Source of the DNA: CAISDA01 sp050258555
GTDB lineage: Bacteria; Bacteroidota; Ignavibacteria; UBA10030; UBA8401
DNA length: 37,717 nt
Assembly (NCBI GenBank): GCA_050258555.1
Contig: JBLMZA010000139.1
Coordinates: forward strand, 1 to 37,717
Direction: 5' to 3'
Part shown: in pieces, positions 1 through 7,511 of the stretch
Position numbering within the stretch: position 1 is the stretch's first letter
Layout: each line of letters opens with the position of its first letter
Translations under genes and position numbers: made by a program
Notes under the pieces: model-generated
Told to the model about the DNA's origin: nothing
The model's database searches: none
Seen by the model: the letters and a program-made list of their open reading frames with translations, nothing else

Positions 1-38
1 TGGGACTGGCGTCTAAGTAATTGTGTTACAACGTCTTG

Positions 39-128
39 CGGAGAGGGAGGGATTTGAACCCTCGGTACGGGTTTACCCCGTACGGCGGTTTAGCAAACCG
101 CTGGTTTCAGCCACTCACCCACCTCTCC
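39..128 (-). tRNA. tRNA-Ser (anticodon GCU)
   Basis: The minus strand folds as a class II tRNA of 90 nt. The 7-bp acceptor stem pairs GGAGAGG with CCTCTCC. The anticodon stem GCGGT/ACCGC encloses the loop TTGCTAA, so the anticodon is GCT and it reads AGC/AGU serine codons. A long variable arm (GTACGGG...CCCGTAC) follows, then a T arm with GGTTCAAATCC. The discriminator base is G and the genome continues CAA, so CCA is not encoded. Nothing overlaps it. It is the last gene on this strand before the window edge. Confidence 0.97.
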
Positions 129-233
129 GGGTTACTGCGGCTAAAAGATATATGATGCGTTTCAAAAAATACGAAATTATTGGCTCCAACGCAAGCGAAA
201 TCACGAAGGACAGGCGATTCATTTCGGTGACCA

Positions 234-1913
234 TCAGTCCCAATTGAAGCGGACAGTCTCTCCGTTGAGCCTCCACGTGGAAGGAACAGCGCTCTCGAGC
301 CAGTCCAATGGCTCCGCCAAGGGCTGCTCGCGCGACGCCCTGCGGAAGCTTTCCCTGATCGCTTCTTTCTGCACAGTACCGACGGCCTCCTTCTGCGCGG
401 AAATAAAAAGCGGCGTTCCGCTTCGCGCCACAAGTTCCATCCACTGCCTGTTCTTTTCCCAGGGAATCTTCGTGGTCAGTCCCACGCAGTCGGCATCGGC
501 CGCATAGAATATTCCATGCTGCACGCCGCGGAAGGCGAGCGTGTTGACGCCCATCTTCCTCGTGCGCGCCCACTCGTTGCCCGAGTTGTCGTCGCCGATC
601 CGGTTGAGCTCGAAGAGTCCGGCCGATAAGTGGCTCACCGTATTGCATCCGATCAACAGCATGCCGCCTGAGGCTTCTCTGATCATCCGATAGAGGTCAA
701 GCACAATCTCGGCGTTCGTTTTCGACCGGTCGTGAAACGACCATCCGGACTCGGTCAGCTTCTTCTCGCGCGTCATCTCAAAGCCCCACTTCCCCAGCAG
801 ATCGAACGTGGTGAAATCGAATTTCACCATGTCATATCCCCACTGTCTGTAGAGCGTGAAATATCTTTTAATGCGCTCGGCGTTTTCCGGAATCGTCGGA
901 TCGAGCACGGGCTTCGCCGCTCTCCGGTCTTTGACCAGTGGAAGCATGAGCGATGCCGGATCCTTCGAGTGTCCGCACAAGGGCCGCGTCCAGATGGCGG
1001 GACGCATGCCCACCTGCCTGATCTTTTCGGCAAGTCTGTCCATGGCGCCGAAATTCCCATTGGGCATGTCCATCCTCTCGCCCCAGCATGTATCGTTCTT
1101 CACAAACGGCGAGGCTTCATACCATCCGGCATCGATCACCGAAAAGGGACGGTTCGAAAGCCCGTCGGCCAATGGCGCCATGAGCTGCGTGTGCTCCATG
1201 ATGAGCGCTTCCGAATTGCGGCCGTACGTGAAATACCAGTCGTTGATGCCGTAGACGGGCGCACCGGGCATGCGTGCCTTCCCGCACATCATATGCATCA
1301 TCCGGCGCGATGCGGCAAAGGGCGTCTCGCCTTTTTCCCCCTGCATGGCCACGATCTCGGCGGCCCGGAGCGTGCGGTCTCCGAGCTCGACGCCGGTGCC
1401 GCCATTCTGAAGATCGAGCGTGAGGCGGAGCCGCGTGCCCTCGACCTGCCAGAAGCAGAAGGCACGCGCGCCGGTTTTCACGCCGAAGCCGTATGCAATG
1501 CCGCCTTCCACTGCCATGAAATACCATGGCAGGACTTCTTCGGCCGAGGGCGCATGCCATGAGACATCGCCGTATGTGCGCTCCCAATGATCGTTCATGA
1601 CCGAGGGAAATGAACGCCGGCCGAGCGTCCACTCGAGCGTCACCTCATTCACGCTCGATTGCGGAGACTGGATCTCGACCACGCTCGCGTTTTTTTCACG
1701 ACGGAGTTTCACGATGAGATCGCGGTACTCCCATCGGTTCTCGCTTCGAGATTGAAGCGCGACAGGTTCGTTGCCGATGCGCGCAGTAAGACGGTCGGGT
1801 CGACCGATCAATGAACGTGTCCTGCCGGCGGAGATGCCGGAAAAAAGATGATCGCTGATGAAGAGAGATGCGAGGGAAAGTCCTGCAGTGCGGAGAAAGT
1901 GTTGACGATCCAT
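234..1913 (-). CDS. Alpha-galactosidase-like glycoside hydrolase (clan GH-D, GH36/GH27-like)
   Basis: This 559-residue protein is predicted to hydrolyse terminal alpha-galactosides, or a related alpha-linked sugar, outside the cytoplasm. Residues 1-30 look like an export signal of the FCB 'DRQHFLRT' type, similar to a Tat signal but without the twin arginines. Residues 40-200 resemble the N-terminal beta-sandwich. The barrel starts near YGINDWYFTYG (221-231). MVKFDF (362-367) supplies the expected nucleophile D366, and RIGDDNSG (438-445) the expected acid/base Asp. The family is identified from these two motifs; the substrate is inference. The C-terminal beta domain is short and the protein ends at residue 559. 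The ATG is 30 nt downstream of the KirBac-like gene, so co-transcription is likely, though no functional link is obvious. Confidence 0.8.
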   Translation of the reverse strand: MDRQHFLRTAGLSLASLFISDHLFSGISAGRTRSLIGRPDRLTARIGNEPVALQSRSENRWEYRDLIVKLRREKNASVVEIQSPQSSVNEVTLEWTLGRRSFPSVMNDHWERTYGDVSWHAPSAEEVLPWYFMAVEGGIAYGFGVKTGARAFCFWQVEGTRLRLTLDLQNGGTGVELGDRTLRAAEIVAMQGEKGETPFAASRRMMHMMCGKARMPGAPVYGINDWYFTYGRNSEALIMEHTQLMAPLADGLSNRPFSVIDAGWYEASPFVKNDTCWGERMDMPNGNFGAMDRLAEKIRQVGMRPAIWTRPLCGHSKDPASLMLPLVKDRRAAKPVLDPTIPENAERIKRYFTLYRQWGYDMVKFDFTTFDLLGKWGFEMTREKKLTESGWSFHDRSKTNAEIVLDLYRMIREASGGMLLIGCNTVSHLSAGLFELNRIGDDNSGNEWARTRKMGVNTLAFRGVQHGIFYAADADCVGLTTKIPWEKNRQWMELVARSGTPLFISAQKEAVGTVQKEAIRESFRRASREQPLAEPLDWLESAVPSTWRLNGETVRFNWD

Positions 1914-1943
1914 GAGTCCCGTTCTATCTTGTTCTATCCTGGT

Positions 1944-2921
1944 TTATCCGGTATGGGAAATGTGTTCAATGGAGTGAAGCCGCCGGACATCGACCTTGAT
2001 CATGCCGCCTTCACCGCGCAGGTACATGTCCGTGAACTTCGCGCCCCAGACCACTTCGTTTCCCTTATATGAGGAGCGGGCGTGGACGGTGAGCGAAAAG
2101 ACTTCGTCGATGCCTGTGAGCAGGATCATGATCTCGGGGTCCCATGAAAGGAACTCCTGCTCCGTCACGCCATGGAGAATGCTGTCTTCATCGATCGGAT
2201 GCACGATGGTCCAGTTGAGCGGGAAAAAGACGACCTGGCTTCGCTCGAGTTTCAATTCGTGAAAGCGGCGCACGACTTTTCCATCGTGTCGTTCCATGCG
2301 GCTCAGGAGCACCTTGGCCTCGAGCTGTATGAGCTGATTGCGCCGCGCATTCATCATGCGGAACTCGAGAGCGGTGATGCCACGGTACGGGGCAACGACC
2401 GCCTTCTCGCTGAAGATGATCTTCGCATTGGGCCGCGAAAAACGGGCGAACATCATGCTCGTTGCCAGCGCAAAGCCCATGAGCGACGTCAGGACTTCAA
2501 TGCTCGCGACAACGTTCGCGAGAATGCCGACAGGCAGGATGTGGCCGTAGCCGATCGTCGTCGAGGTCTGTATGCTGAAAAAGAAGGCGTCGAAAAACCT
2601 GCCCAGCGAATCCGTGTGCGACGTGCCGGCGATCGCCCCTTCGCCGCACAGAAGATAAATGAAAGCGAACAGGGCGTTAAACAGGAGCGCCGATGCAGCG
2701 ACAATCAGGATGAAGCGCGGCCAGGAGGTCGAAAGCGACGCATGATAGAAACTGTTCGAACCGAAGAGGGAAAATCCCTCGCGCCGCACATTGAAGCTTC
2801 CGTCCCGGTTCAGCAGCCGCTGGGTATTCTCGCCGGTCAGCTTCGAACCGAAGCCGAGATCATTCAGGTCCTCGCCCTCGTTCGCTCCCGAAGGCGGACG
2901 CCGTGCCGAAGATTCATCCAT
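1944..2921 (-). CDS. Inward-rectifier potassium channel, KirBac-like
   Basis: The 325-residue protein has the layout of a prokaryotic Kir channel: a cytoplasmic N-terminus of about 65 residues, an amphipathic slide-helix region (about 50-66), outer helix TM1 (about 68-92), a pore loop with the selectivity filter TTIGYG at 121-126, inner helix TM2 (about 133-158), and a beta-rich cytoplasmic domain to the end (immunoglobulin-like in known KirBac structures). The filter predicts K+ selectivity. The start is well supported by GGAGG about 9 nt before the ATG. It follows the DUF5131 gene by 32 nt and precedes the glycosidase by 30 nt, suggesting one transcript. Nothing points to a ligand. The N-terminal tail is acidic and probably disordered. 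Confidence 0.9.
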   Translation of the reverse strand: MDESSARRPPSGANEGEDLNDLGFGSKLTGENTQRLLNRDGSFNVRREGFSLFGSNSFYHASLSTSWPRFILIVAASALLFNALFAFIYLLCGEGAIAGTSHTDSLGRFFDAFFFSIQTSTTIGYGHILPVGILANVVASIEVLTSLMGFALATSMMFARFSRPNAKIIFSEKAVVAPYRGITALEFRMMNARRNQLIQLEAKVLLSRMERHDGKVVRRFHELKLERSQVVFFPLNWTIVHPIDEDSILHGVTEQEFLSWDPEIMILLTGIDEVFSLTVHARSSYKGNEVVWGAKFTDMYLRGEGGMIKVDVRRLHSIEHISHTG

Positions 2922-2953
2922 GCGCGCATCCCTCCTCTGCGTTGTATTCCATA

Positions 2954-3712
2954 TTATGCCGCTTCGCTCTCCAGTGTCTCTCTTCCTGCGGAAGCCGGCC
3001 CTCTTTCACCCGGTATCTCGTCCCAGGTGCGGCCGTCGAGCAGCCGGTCGTTCTTCTTTTTTACGGCGCCGCCCCAGTGCTTGAAGAAAAACGCCACATG
3101 CTTTTCCACGCATTCATCGCGCAGGTCGCGGATCCATTCGGGCGCAAGCGGCCGGGCGCCGGGCCCGGATTCGCCGCCGGCGATGATCCAGTCGATTCCC
3201 GCAAGATCGAGCGGGGCAACCGGACCGATCAACGGCTCGACTGAAAGAAATTTCACGTGCGCCCGGGTCTTTCTCAGGTCATCGATGCGCCGCCGGTATG
3301 CGCCGTTTTCAACGCTCACGCCCATCCAGATATTCGGCGCCCAGGGCAGCACATGATCGAGTTCGGCCGCGCGTTCCGAGCGCTTCGTGAGGATCTGGAA
3401 CTGATGCCAGTGCGCACGGTTCATCACATCGAAGACTCTCAGAATATACTCCACCGGAACATCCTTGTGGAACAGATCGCTCATCGAATTGACGAAGATC
3501 CGCTGCGGCTTCTTCCACTTCAGCGGAAGCTCCAGCATCCGCTCGTGCAGCGCCACTTCGAATCCGTTTTGGTAATTCGGCTGCCCCATCGCCTTCAGCC
3601 GCTTCGACATCCGCTCGGCATAACAGAACTTGCATCCGGGACTGATCTTGTCGCATCCCGTGATCGGATTCCATGTCGATTCGGCCCATTCTATGCTTGT
3701 GTTTGCACCCAT
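2954..3712 (-). CDS. DUF5131 (phage Gp37/Gp68 family) three-cysteine protein
   Basis: This protein of 252 residues belongs to the family annotated as phage protein Gp37/Gp68 (DUF5131). The family signature is visible: W-x-P-I-T-G-C followed by S-P-G-C-K-F-C-Y, giving three cysteines at 20, 27 and 30, a spacing reminiscent of an iron-sulfur or radical-SAM-like centre. IFVNSMSDLFH and ILTKR motifs follow, then WMGVSVEN. The biochemical role is unknown. I chose the ATG at 3712 because AGGAAG lies just upstream and homologues begin close to the T-x-I-E-W segment; an ATG at 3739 would add nine residues. The family occurs in phages and in chromosomes, often with a TcmP partner, which is not present here. 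It lies between a small four-cysteine gene and the KirBac-like gene. Confidence 0.85.
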   Translation of the reverse strand: MGANTSIEWAESTWNPITGCDKISPGCKFCYAERMSKRLKAMGQPNYQNGFEVALHERMLELPLKWKKPQRIFVNSMSDLFHKDVPVEYILRVFDVMNRAHWHQFQILTKRSERAAELDHVLPWAPNIWMGVSVENGAYRRRIDDLRKTRAHVKFLSVEPLIGPVAPLDLAGIDWIIAGGESGPGARPLAPEWIRDLRDECVEKHVAFFFKHWGGAVKKKNDRLLDGRTWDEIPGERGPASAGRETLESEAA

Positions 3713-3805
3713 TCCTCTTCCTGCCGCCCTTCGCTTCATGACACATTCTGTCTACTGCTAACACCCGCCCTTGTACACAAGTTCGATGCAGATCGCCCTT
3801 CCGGC

Positions 3806-4078
3806 TTAATTTAAATTCGTGAGATTGCTCAGAAGCCATTCGCGGCGCGCATCGCCCGCTCCGTCGTCTTTGGGAATGAACGCTTCGCAGTCCTTTCCGT
3901 CTTCGGGACTCACCGTGTGTGTCGGAATCTTTTCGCCCTCCATCCATGCAGGCATCACATCCATGCTTTTCCAGAACTCGCACCGGCCGTGCGTGTCGGT
4001 CTTTCGGGAATAGAGATCACAGTTGGCACAGCAGAATTCATTCTGCTTCTTCGGTTCATCCTTTAACGAATCGGACAT
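3806..4078 (-). CDS. Small four-cysteine hypothetical protein
   Basis: This is a 90-residue cytoplasmic protein that I cannot assign to a named family. Cysteines at 16, 17, 20, 33 and 64 form a CxxC...C...C pattern (CCANC, GRCEFW, KDCEAF) suited to binding zinc or an iron-sulfur cluster, with conserved-looking aromatic residues beside the metal sites. The N-terminal 14 residues are charged and probably flexible. The start is supported by AGGAAG about 8 nt before the ATG. A weak promoter-like pair (GTGACG, 18 nt, TAAACT) lies at 4139-4168. The gene is followed after 93 nt by the DUF5131 gene, so a joint role is possible but unproven. Confidence 0.7.
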   Translation of the reverse strand: MSDSLKDEPKKQNEFCCANCDLYSRKTDTHGRCEFWKSMDVMPAWMEGEKIPTHTVSPEDGKDCEAFIPKDDGAGDARREWLLSNLTNLN

Positions 4079-4239
4079 ACGTCTTGCTTCCTTTTAAAAA
4101 TAGTGTTCATCCGGAATCAGCGCGGATGCAGTGTGGAGAGTTTAATCGGGAGTTGATCGAACCGTCACACCGAGGAAGTAATCAGGAGAAGAGCCGGCTG
4201 GAGAATGTCGTGCGGTTGAATCGTTCAGTAAAATCATTA

Positions 4240-4306
4240 TACACACTCTTTCGGATTTTTGAAATATGCGGCGGCACGCCGCCGCATTTTCCGAACAATG
4301 TGTGTA
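4240..4306. repeat. Long imperfect palindrome (possible bidirectional hairpin/terminator)
   Basis: Three nested inverted segments share one centre: TACACAC/GTGTGTA (outer, 7 bp), TTCGGA/TCCGAA (middle, 6 bp) and ATGCGGCGGC/GCCGCCGCAT (inner, 10 bp around 4276-4277). It sits 9 nt beyond the stop codon of the minus-strand gene ending at 4316. It could end that transcript, but neither side has a proper T-tract directly after the GC stem. Confidence 0.6.
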
Positions 4307-4315
4307 AATACTTTT

Positions 4316-5290
4316 TTACGCCCGCTTCGACAGCTCCGCGCAATATGCGCTGATGGCATGGATGACCTGCGGATCGGTTTCAAAGGGAAGCACGCCTGTG
4401 CCGAGGCACACGCGCTGACGCGAGCCGGCCACGGCAAATGCCCGGTCGACTTCGGCTCTGACCGCCGGCATCTCGCCGCGGCTGATGATCTCGGGATTCA
4501 TGTTCACGCGCACCATCACCTCTTCATGGCGCTTCATTGTTTCCATGAACGCATGCTGGTCGGTTTCCGAGGGACAGATCACGTAGCCCACGCCGGTTTC
4601 CAGAAGCGATTCAAGCACGGGAGCCGTGTCGCCTCCGATCACGCACGACGACGGCTCGCCCATGATGTCGTTGCATCCCTTGATGAGCGCCTTGAGCGCA
4701 GGCAGCTCAACCTCGGTGAACATCTCGGGCGAAATGAGCGGAGGCGTCGCGGCCGATTCGAAGAGCGTGATGCCGAGGCCGTATTCTTTCGCCTCGCGCG
4801 CGATCGCAAATTCGTTCTCGACCAGCGCCATGAGCGCCTCTCGGGTGCTCTCCGGATCGACCATCGCTTCCATCAGCAGCGTATCGAAGCCGATCAGGTT
4901 GCTGGCGATGGAAAAAGGCCCGCTGAGCGGAATCCTGATATCGGCATCGGGCAATAGACGCGTCAGGCGCCGGGCGGCCTCGATCACGATCGGCAGGCGT
5001 CCGTCCGCTTTCGGATCGGGCTTCTTCAGGCCCGCAATATCCTGCACCGATTGGCAGATGTGACGGCGGATGGCCGGAATGCCCGTTCCGCTCGGCTCTT
5101 CGACCGTGGCGCCGTAGGCTTCGGCTTCAAGATTATAGACATCGATGCCCACGACGACCGGCGTGTGCCGGTACATCCGGAAGGCGGTCTCATGCGCCGT
5201 TGTCAGAAGATCGGTATCGCGTGAGACCTGCCAGGGTGTTTTCCCGATGAGCTTTGCCGCGTGTTCGTAGACTGCGGGGGTAAAGAGCAT
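4316..5290 (-). CDS. Uroporphyrinogen-decarboxylase-fold protein (URO-D/MtaA superfamily)
   Basis: The 324-residue protein has the superfamily's usual length and pattern: an N-terminal helix that places substrate (YEHAAKLIGKTPWQ), a central SGPFSIASNLIG segment, ESAATPPLISPEMF, then CVIGGDT and a C-terminal GTGVLPFETDP. True HemE is unlikely. Relatives include corrinoid methyltransferases (MtaA/MtbA type), but the usual zinc-binding His-x-Cys and second Cys are not clear here: the corresponding stretches read CVIGGDT and TGVLPF. I therefore stop at the superfamily level. The ATG is 31 nt downstream of the sensor kinase gene and has no clear Shine-Dalgarno site, suggesting it is the last gene of the thioesterase-kinase transcript. 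Confidence 0.8.
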   Translation of the reverse strand: MLFTPAVYEHAAKLIGKTPWQVSRDTDLLTTAHETAFRMYRHTPVVVGIDVYNLEAEAYGATVEEPSGTGIPAIRRHICQSVQDIAGLKKPDPKADGRLPIVIEAARRLTRLLPDADIRIPLSGPFSIASNLIGFDTLLMEAMVDPESTREALMALVENEFAIAREAKEYGLGITLFESAATPPLISPEMFTEVELPALKALIKGCNDIMGEPSSCVIGGDTAPVLESLLETGVGYVICPSETDQHAFMETMKRHEEVMVRVNMNPEIISRGEMPAVRAEVDRAFAVAGSRQRVCLGTGVLPFETDPQVIHAISAYCAELSKRA

Positions 5291-5321
5291 ATTCGTATCG
5301 TGATGATGAATGAAAAAATAA

Positions 5322-6791
5322 TCAGGCGTGCTTTTCCGCCTCGACGCCGATCGTGATGAGCGTCACGGCGCCATTGTCGTTCTTCAGTTCCAGAGATCCG
5401 TCCAGCGTCTGCTCGATCAGCTGACGGATGAGCCGGAAGCCGACATTGTGCAGGCCGTTGCCGATGACTTCCCCGGGATATCCGGCGCCGTTATCCCGGA
5501 ACTCGATCAAGATCCGGTCGCCCTGCCGGCCGATCGAGACCTGCACGCGCGGCTCCTCGACGTCGCAGAAGGAATACTTCAGACAGTTGGTGATCAGCTC
5601 GTTGAACACGAGCGCGAGGCTTCCTGCCTGGCGCGGCGAGACGTTGATGTCGCAGCGATCGATCACCAGATCGATGACCGGTCCGGCATGGACTCCGGAG
5701 TTGAGCACGCCGGAGCACACGCTCTCGGCCAAGGCCGCGAGGTTCACCGGCTGCCACTGCGAATCGGACAGCATCTGGTGCACTTTCAGGAGACCCGCGA
5801 TGCGCAGTTCGAACTTTTCCCACATCACATTCAAATCGTCCCTGCCGTCGATGATCGCGCGCCGCTTCTCGGCAAGAATGAGCCCCAGGATCATCATGAG
5901 GTTGTTCTTCACGCGGTGGTTCACTTCATTCAGAAGATCCGCCTTCGCCACCGCGTCCTGCTGCACCTGTTCGTAGAGCCGGCGCAGTTCCAGTTCCGTC
6001 CGGTGCCGTTCGGTGACGTCGGTGTTGGTGCCGAGCCACTGCAGCACTTGCCCGCGGCTGTCTTTGAGCGGCTCGACGCGCGTCAGGAATGTCCGGAATG
6101 TGCCGTCTGCTCCCTTGAGCGGGAACTCCATATCCAGCGGAGTGCCTGTTTCGATCGACTGCTGCCAGCGCTCGAGCACGCGCGGCAGCACGAACGGATC
6201 GTGCACGCTCTGCCATCCCCAGCCCTGCATGTCTTCGGGCGTGGTGCCGGTATAGTCGTACCAGCGCTGATTATACCAGTAAATGTAGCCGTCGGGCCGC
6301 GCGATCCATGCCAGCTGCGGAATCGCGTTGGCCATGGTGCGGAAGCGCTCCTCGCTTTCCTTCAGCGCCTCTTCGGCTTCCTTGCGCTTTGTGATATCCA
6401 TCAGCAGCGACACGTTGCCGAGATGCTTGCCGTCGGAATCGAACAGCGGCGTCACGCTGGCAATCACCCAGATCACCGATCCATCTTTCTTCCGGCCTTT
6501 CAACTCCCGTGATACGCGCTGGCCCTGTCCAAGAGTCCGCCGCGTGTCGAGCACCAGGGATGTCTGGTCCTTGTCGAAAAGATCGAGGCCGACCTTGCCC
6601 AGAATCTCGTCTTTCGTATAGCCGAACATCTCCGCCATGCGTTCATTGACAAGCAGCAGCATGCCGTCCGGCGCGCCGATGCAGATGCCTTCGTTCGCAA
6701 GCTGAATGATGGCATGGAAAATGTCGCCGCTGTTGATGATGGAGTTGCGTATCGAAAGGACCGGAGAGGCCGGTATCTTGGTGTTTTCCAT
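5322..6791 (-). CDS. PAS-PAS sensor histidine kinase, HisKA_2 type (orphan)
   Basis: The 489-residue protein is a soluble signalling kinase with no membrane segment or signal peptide. PAS domain 1 (about 25-135) ends with the typical DITKRKEAEEAL linker. PAS domain 2 (about 150-262) ends in DVTERHR. The dimerisation domain carries NEVNHRVKNNL with the phospho-acceptor His at 292, the signature of HisKA_2/HWE-like kinases. The ATPase domain has the N-box FNELITNCLKYS and the G1 box DNGAGYPG. Such kinases often signal to stand-alone response regulators or two-component anti-anti-sigma switches; none is nearby, so the partner is unknown. It lies 45 nt after the thioesterase and 31 nt before the URO-D-fold gene. 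Confidence 0.92.
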   Translation of the reverse strand: MENTKIPASPVLSIRNSIINSGDIFHAIIQLANEGICIGAPDGMLLLVNERMAEMFGYTKDEILGKVGLDLFDKDQTSLVLDTRRTLGQGQRVSRELKGRKKDGSVIWVIASVTPLFDSDGKHLGNVSLLMDITKRKEAEEALKESEERFRTMANAIPQLAWIARPDGYIYWYNQRWYDYTGTTPEDMQGWGWQSVHDPFVLPRVLERWQQSIETGTPLDMEFPLKGADGTFRTFLTRVEPLKDSRGQVLQWLGTNTDVTERHRTELELRRLYEQVQQDAVAKADLLNEVNHRVKNNLMMILGLILAEKRRAIIDGRDDLNVMWEKFELRIAGLLKVHQMLSDSQWQPVNLAALAESVCSGVLNSGVHAGPVIDLVIDRCDINVSPRQAGSLALVFNELITNCLKYSFCDVEEPRVQVSIGRQGDRILIEFRDNGAGYPGEVIGNGLHNVGFRLIRQLIEQTLDGSLELKNDNGAVTLITIGVEAEKHA

Positions 6792-6836
6792 GGATTGATC
6801 GTTCGATTGAGTGATCCGTACCTGTCTTATTGTTTC

Positions 6837-7265
6837 TTATGCGGCAGTCGGAGCGTTCGACGAAAAACGCGAGCGTGTTTCGTCGTTCAGGCGCGCAGGC
6901 CGGCCCGTCTGGATCCGTATCGGGCACCAGAACGTGCGGGCCGAAGCGAGCACGCGGCGGTCACGCACGCGCACGATCTCTGTCAGGCGCTCGAACTGAA
7001 AGTCCGTCGCCGTCCCGACCCACGTCCGCGCGATGAGCTCATCCTCCAACTTTGCAGACGTCTTGTAATCGATCTCATGGCGCACCACCACCCAGACGAT
7101 GTCGGCCTGCTCCTGGGATGTCGCGCGCGCGCGCCAATGGGCCACCGCCACATCCTGGACCCAGCGCAGATAGACGACATTGTTGACGTGTCCGAGTTCG
7201 TCGATGTCCTGTGGAGCAATCGAAATCGGAAGTTCAAAACGTTCTGTAGAAGGATCGATCGTCAT
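6837..7265 (-). CDS. Acyl-CoA thioesterase, hotdog-fold (4HBT/FatA-like)
   Basis: The 142-residue protein shows the hotdog thioesterase hallmark DIDELGHVNNVVYLRW: an Asp followed by GHVNN, as in 4-hydroxybenzoyl-CoA thioesterase and YbgC/FatA-like enzymes. It is expected to hydrolyse an acyl-CoA or acyl-ACP thioester; the substrate cannot be read from sequence. The rest (HEIDYKTSAKLEDEL, VGTATDFQFERLTEI) fits a single hotdog domain. The open frame runs upstream to 7448, but the ATG at 7265 is preferred: it gives the family's normal length, and a promoter lies about 45 nt upstream inside the longer reading. There is no clear Shine-Dalgarno site. It is first in a likely operon with the kinase and the URO-D-fold gene. 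Confidence 0.88.
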   Translation of the reverse strand: MTIDPSTERFELPISIAPQDIDELGHVNNVVYLRWVQDVAVAHWRARATSQEQADIVWVVVRHEIDYKTSAKLEDELIARTWVGTATDFQFERLTEIVRVRDRRVLASARTFWCPIRIQTGRPARLNDETRSRFSSNAPTAA

Positions 7266-7310
7266 TGTGATGAAGGAAGGCCGCTCATGATACTGTACTT
7301 GAATGTGAAT

Positions 7311-7340
7311 ATTATAATGAACTTCAGAATCATTTGCCAA
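7311..7340 (-). promoter_or_regulatory. Sigma-70-like promoter for the thioesterase operon
   Basis: On the minus strand TTGGCA (7340-7335) is followed by an 18-nt spacer and a perfect TATAAT (7316-7311). It lies between the terminator of the DUF4097 operon and the thioesterase ATG, predicting a 5' leader of about 40 nt. This form differs from the Bacteroidetes TAnnTTTG promoter. Confidence 0.7.
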
Positions 7341-7401
7341 TTTTTTCGCGGGGATTCTGCGGCATCTTATCAGCGAAACGGAAGTGCCACAGGCGGGAGG
7401 C

Positions 7402-7455
7402 AAAAAAAACGGGCGAAGACCCGGTGACGCGGCTGCGTCCATGGTCATCGCCCGT
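7402..7455 (-). terminator. Rho-independent terminator of the sigma/anti-sigma/DUF4097 operon
   Basis: On the minus strand ACGGGCGA (7455-7448) pairs with TCGCCCGT (7416-7409), with a loop of about 31 nt, and is followed by eight T residues. It lies 57 nt beyond the DUF4097 stop codon. Confidence 0.85.
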
Positions 7456-7511
7456 ATGATCTGCCCCGATCCATTTTCGGGGAATCGGCGGGAACTTCGG
7501 CTTCCTCTTTT

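Noticed and set aside
7382..7395. A TGGCAC resembling a sigma-54 -24 box upstream of the thioesterase
   Set aside because: The GG to GC spacing is 12 nt rather than the required 10, and a better sigma-70-type promoter lies nearby.
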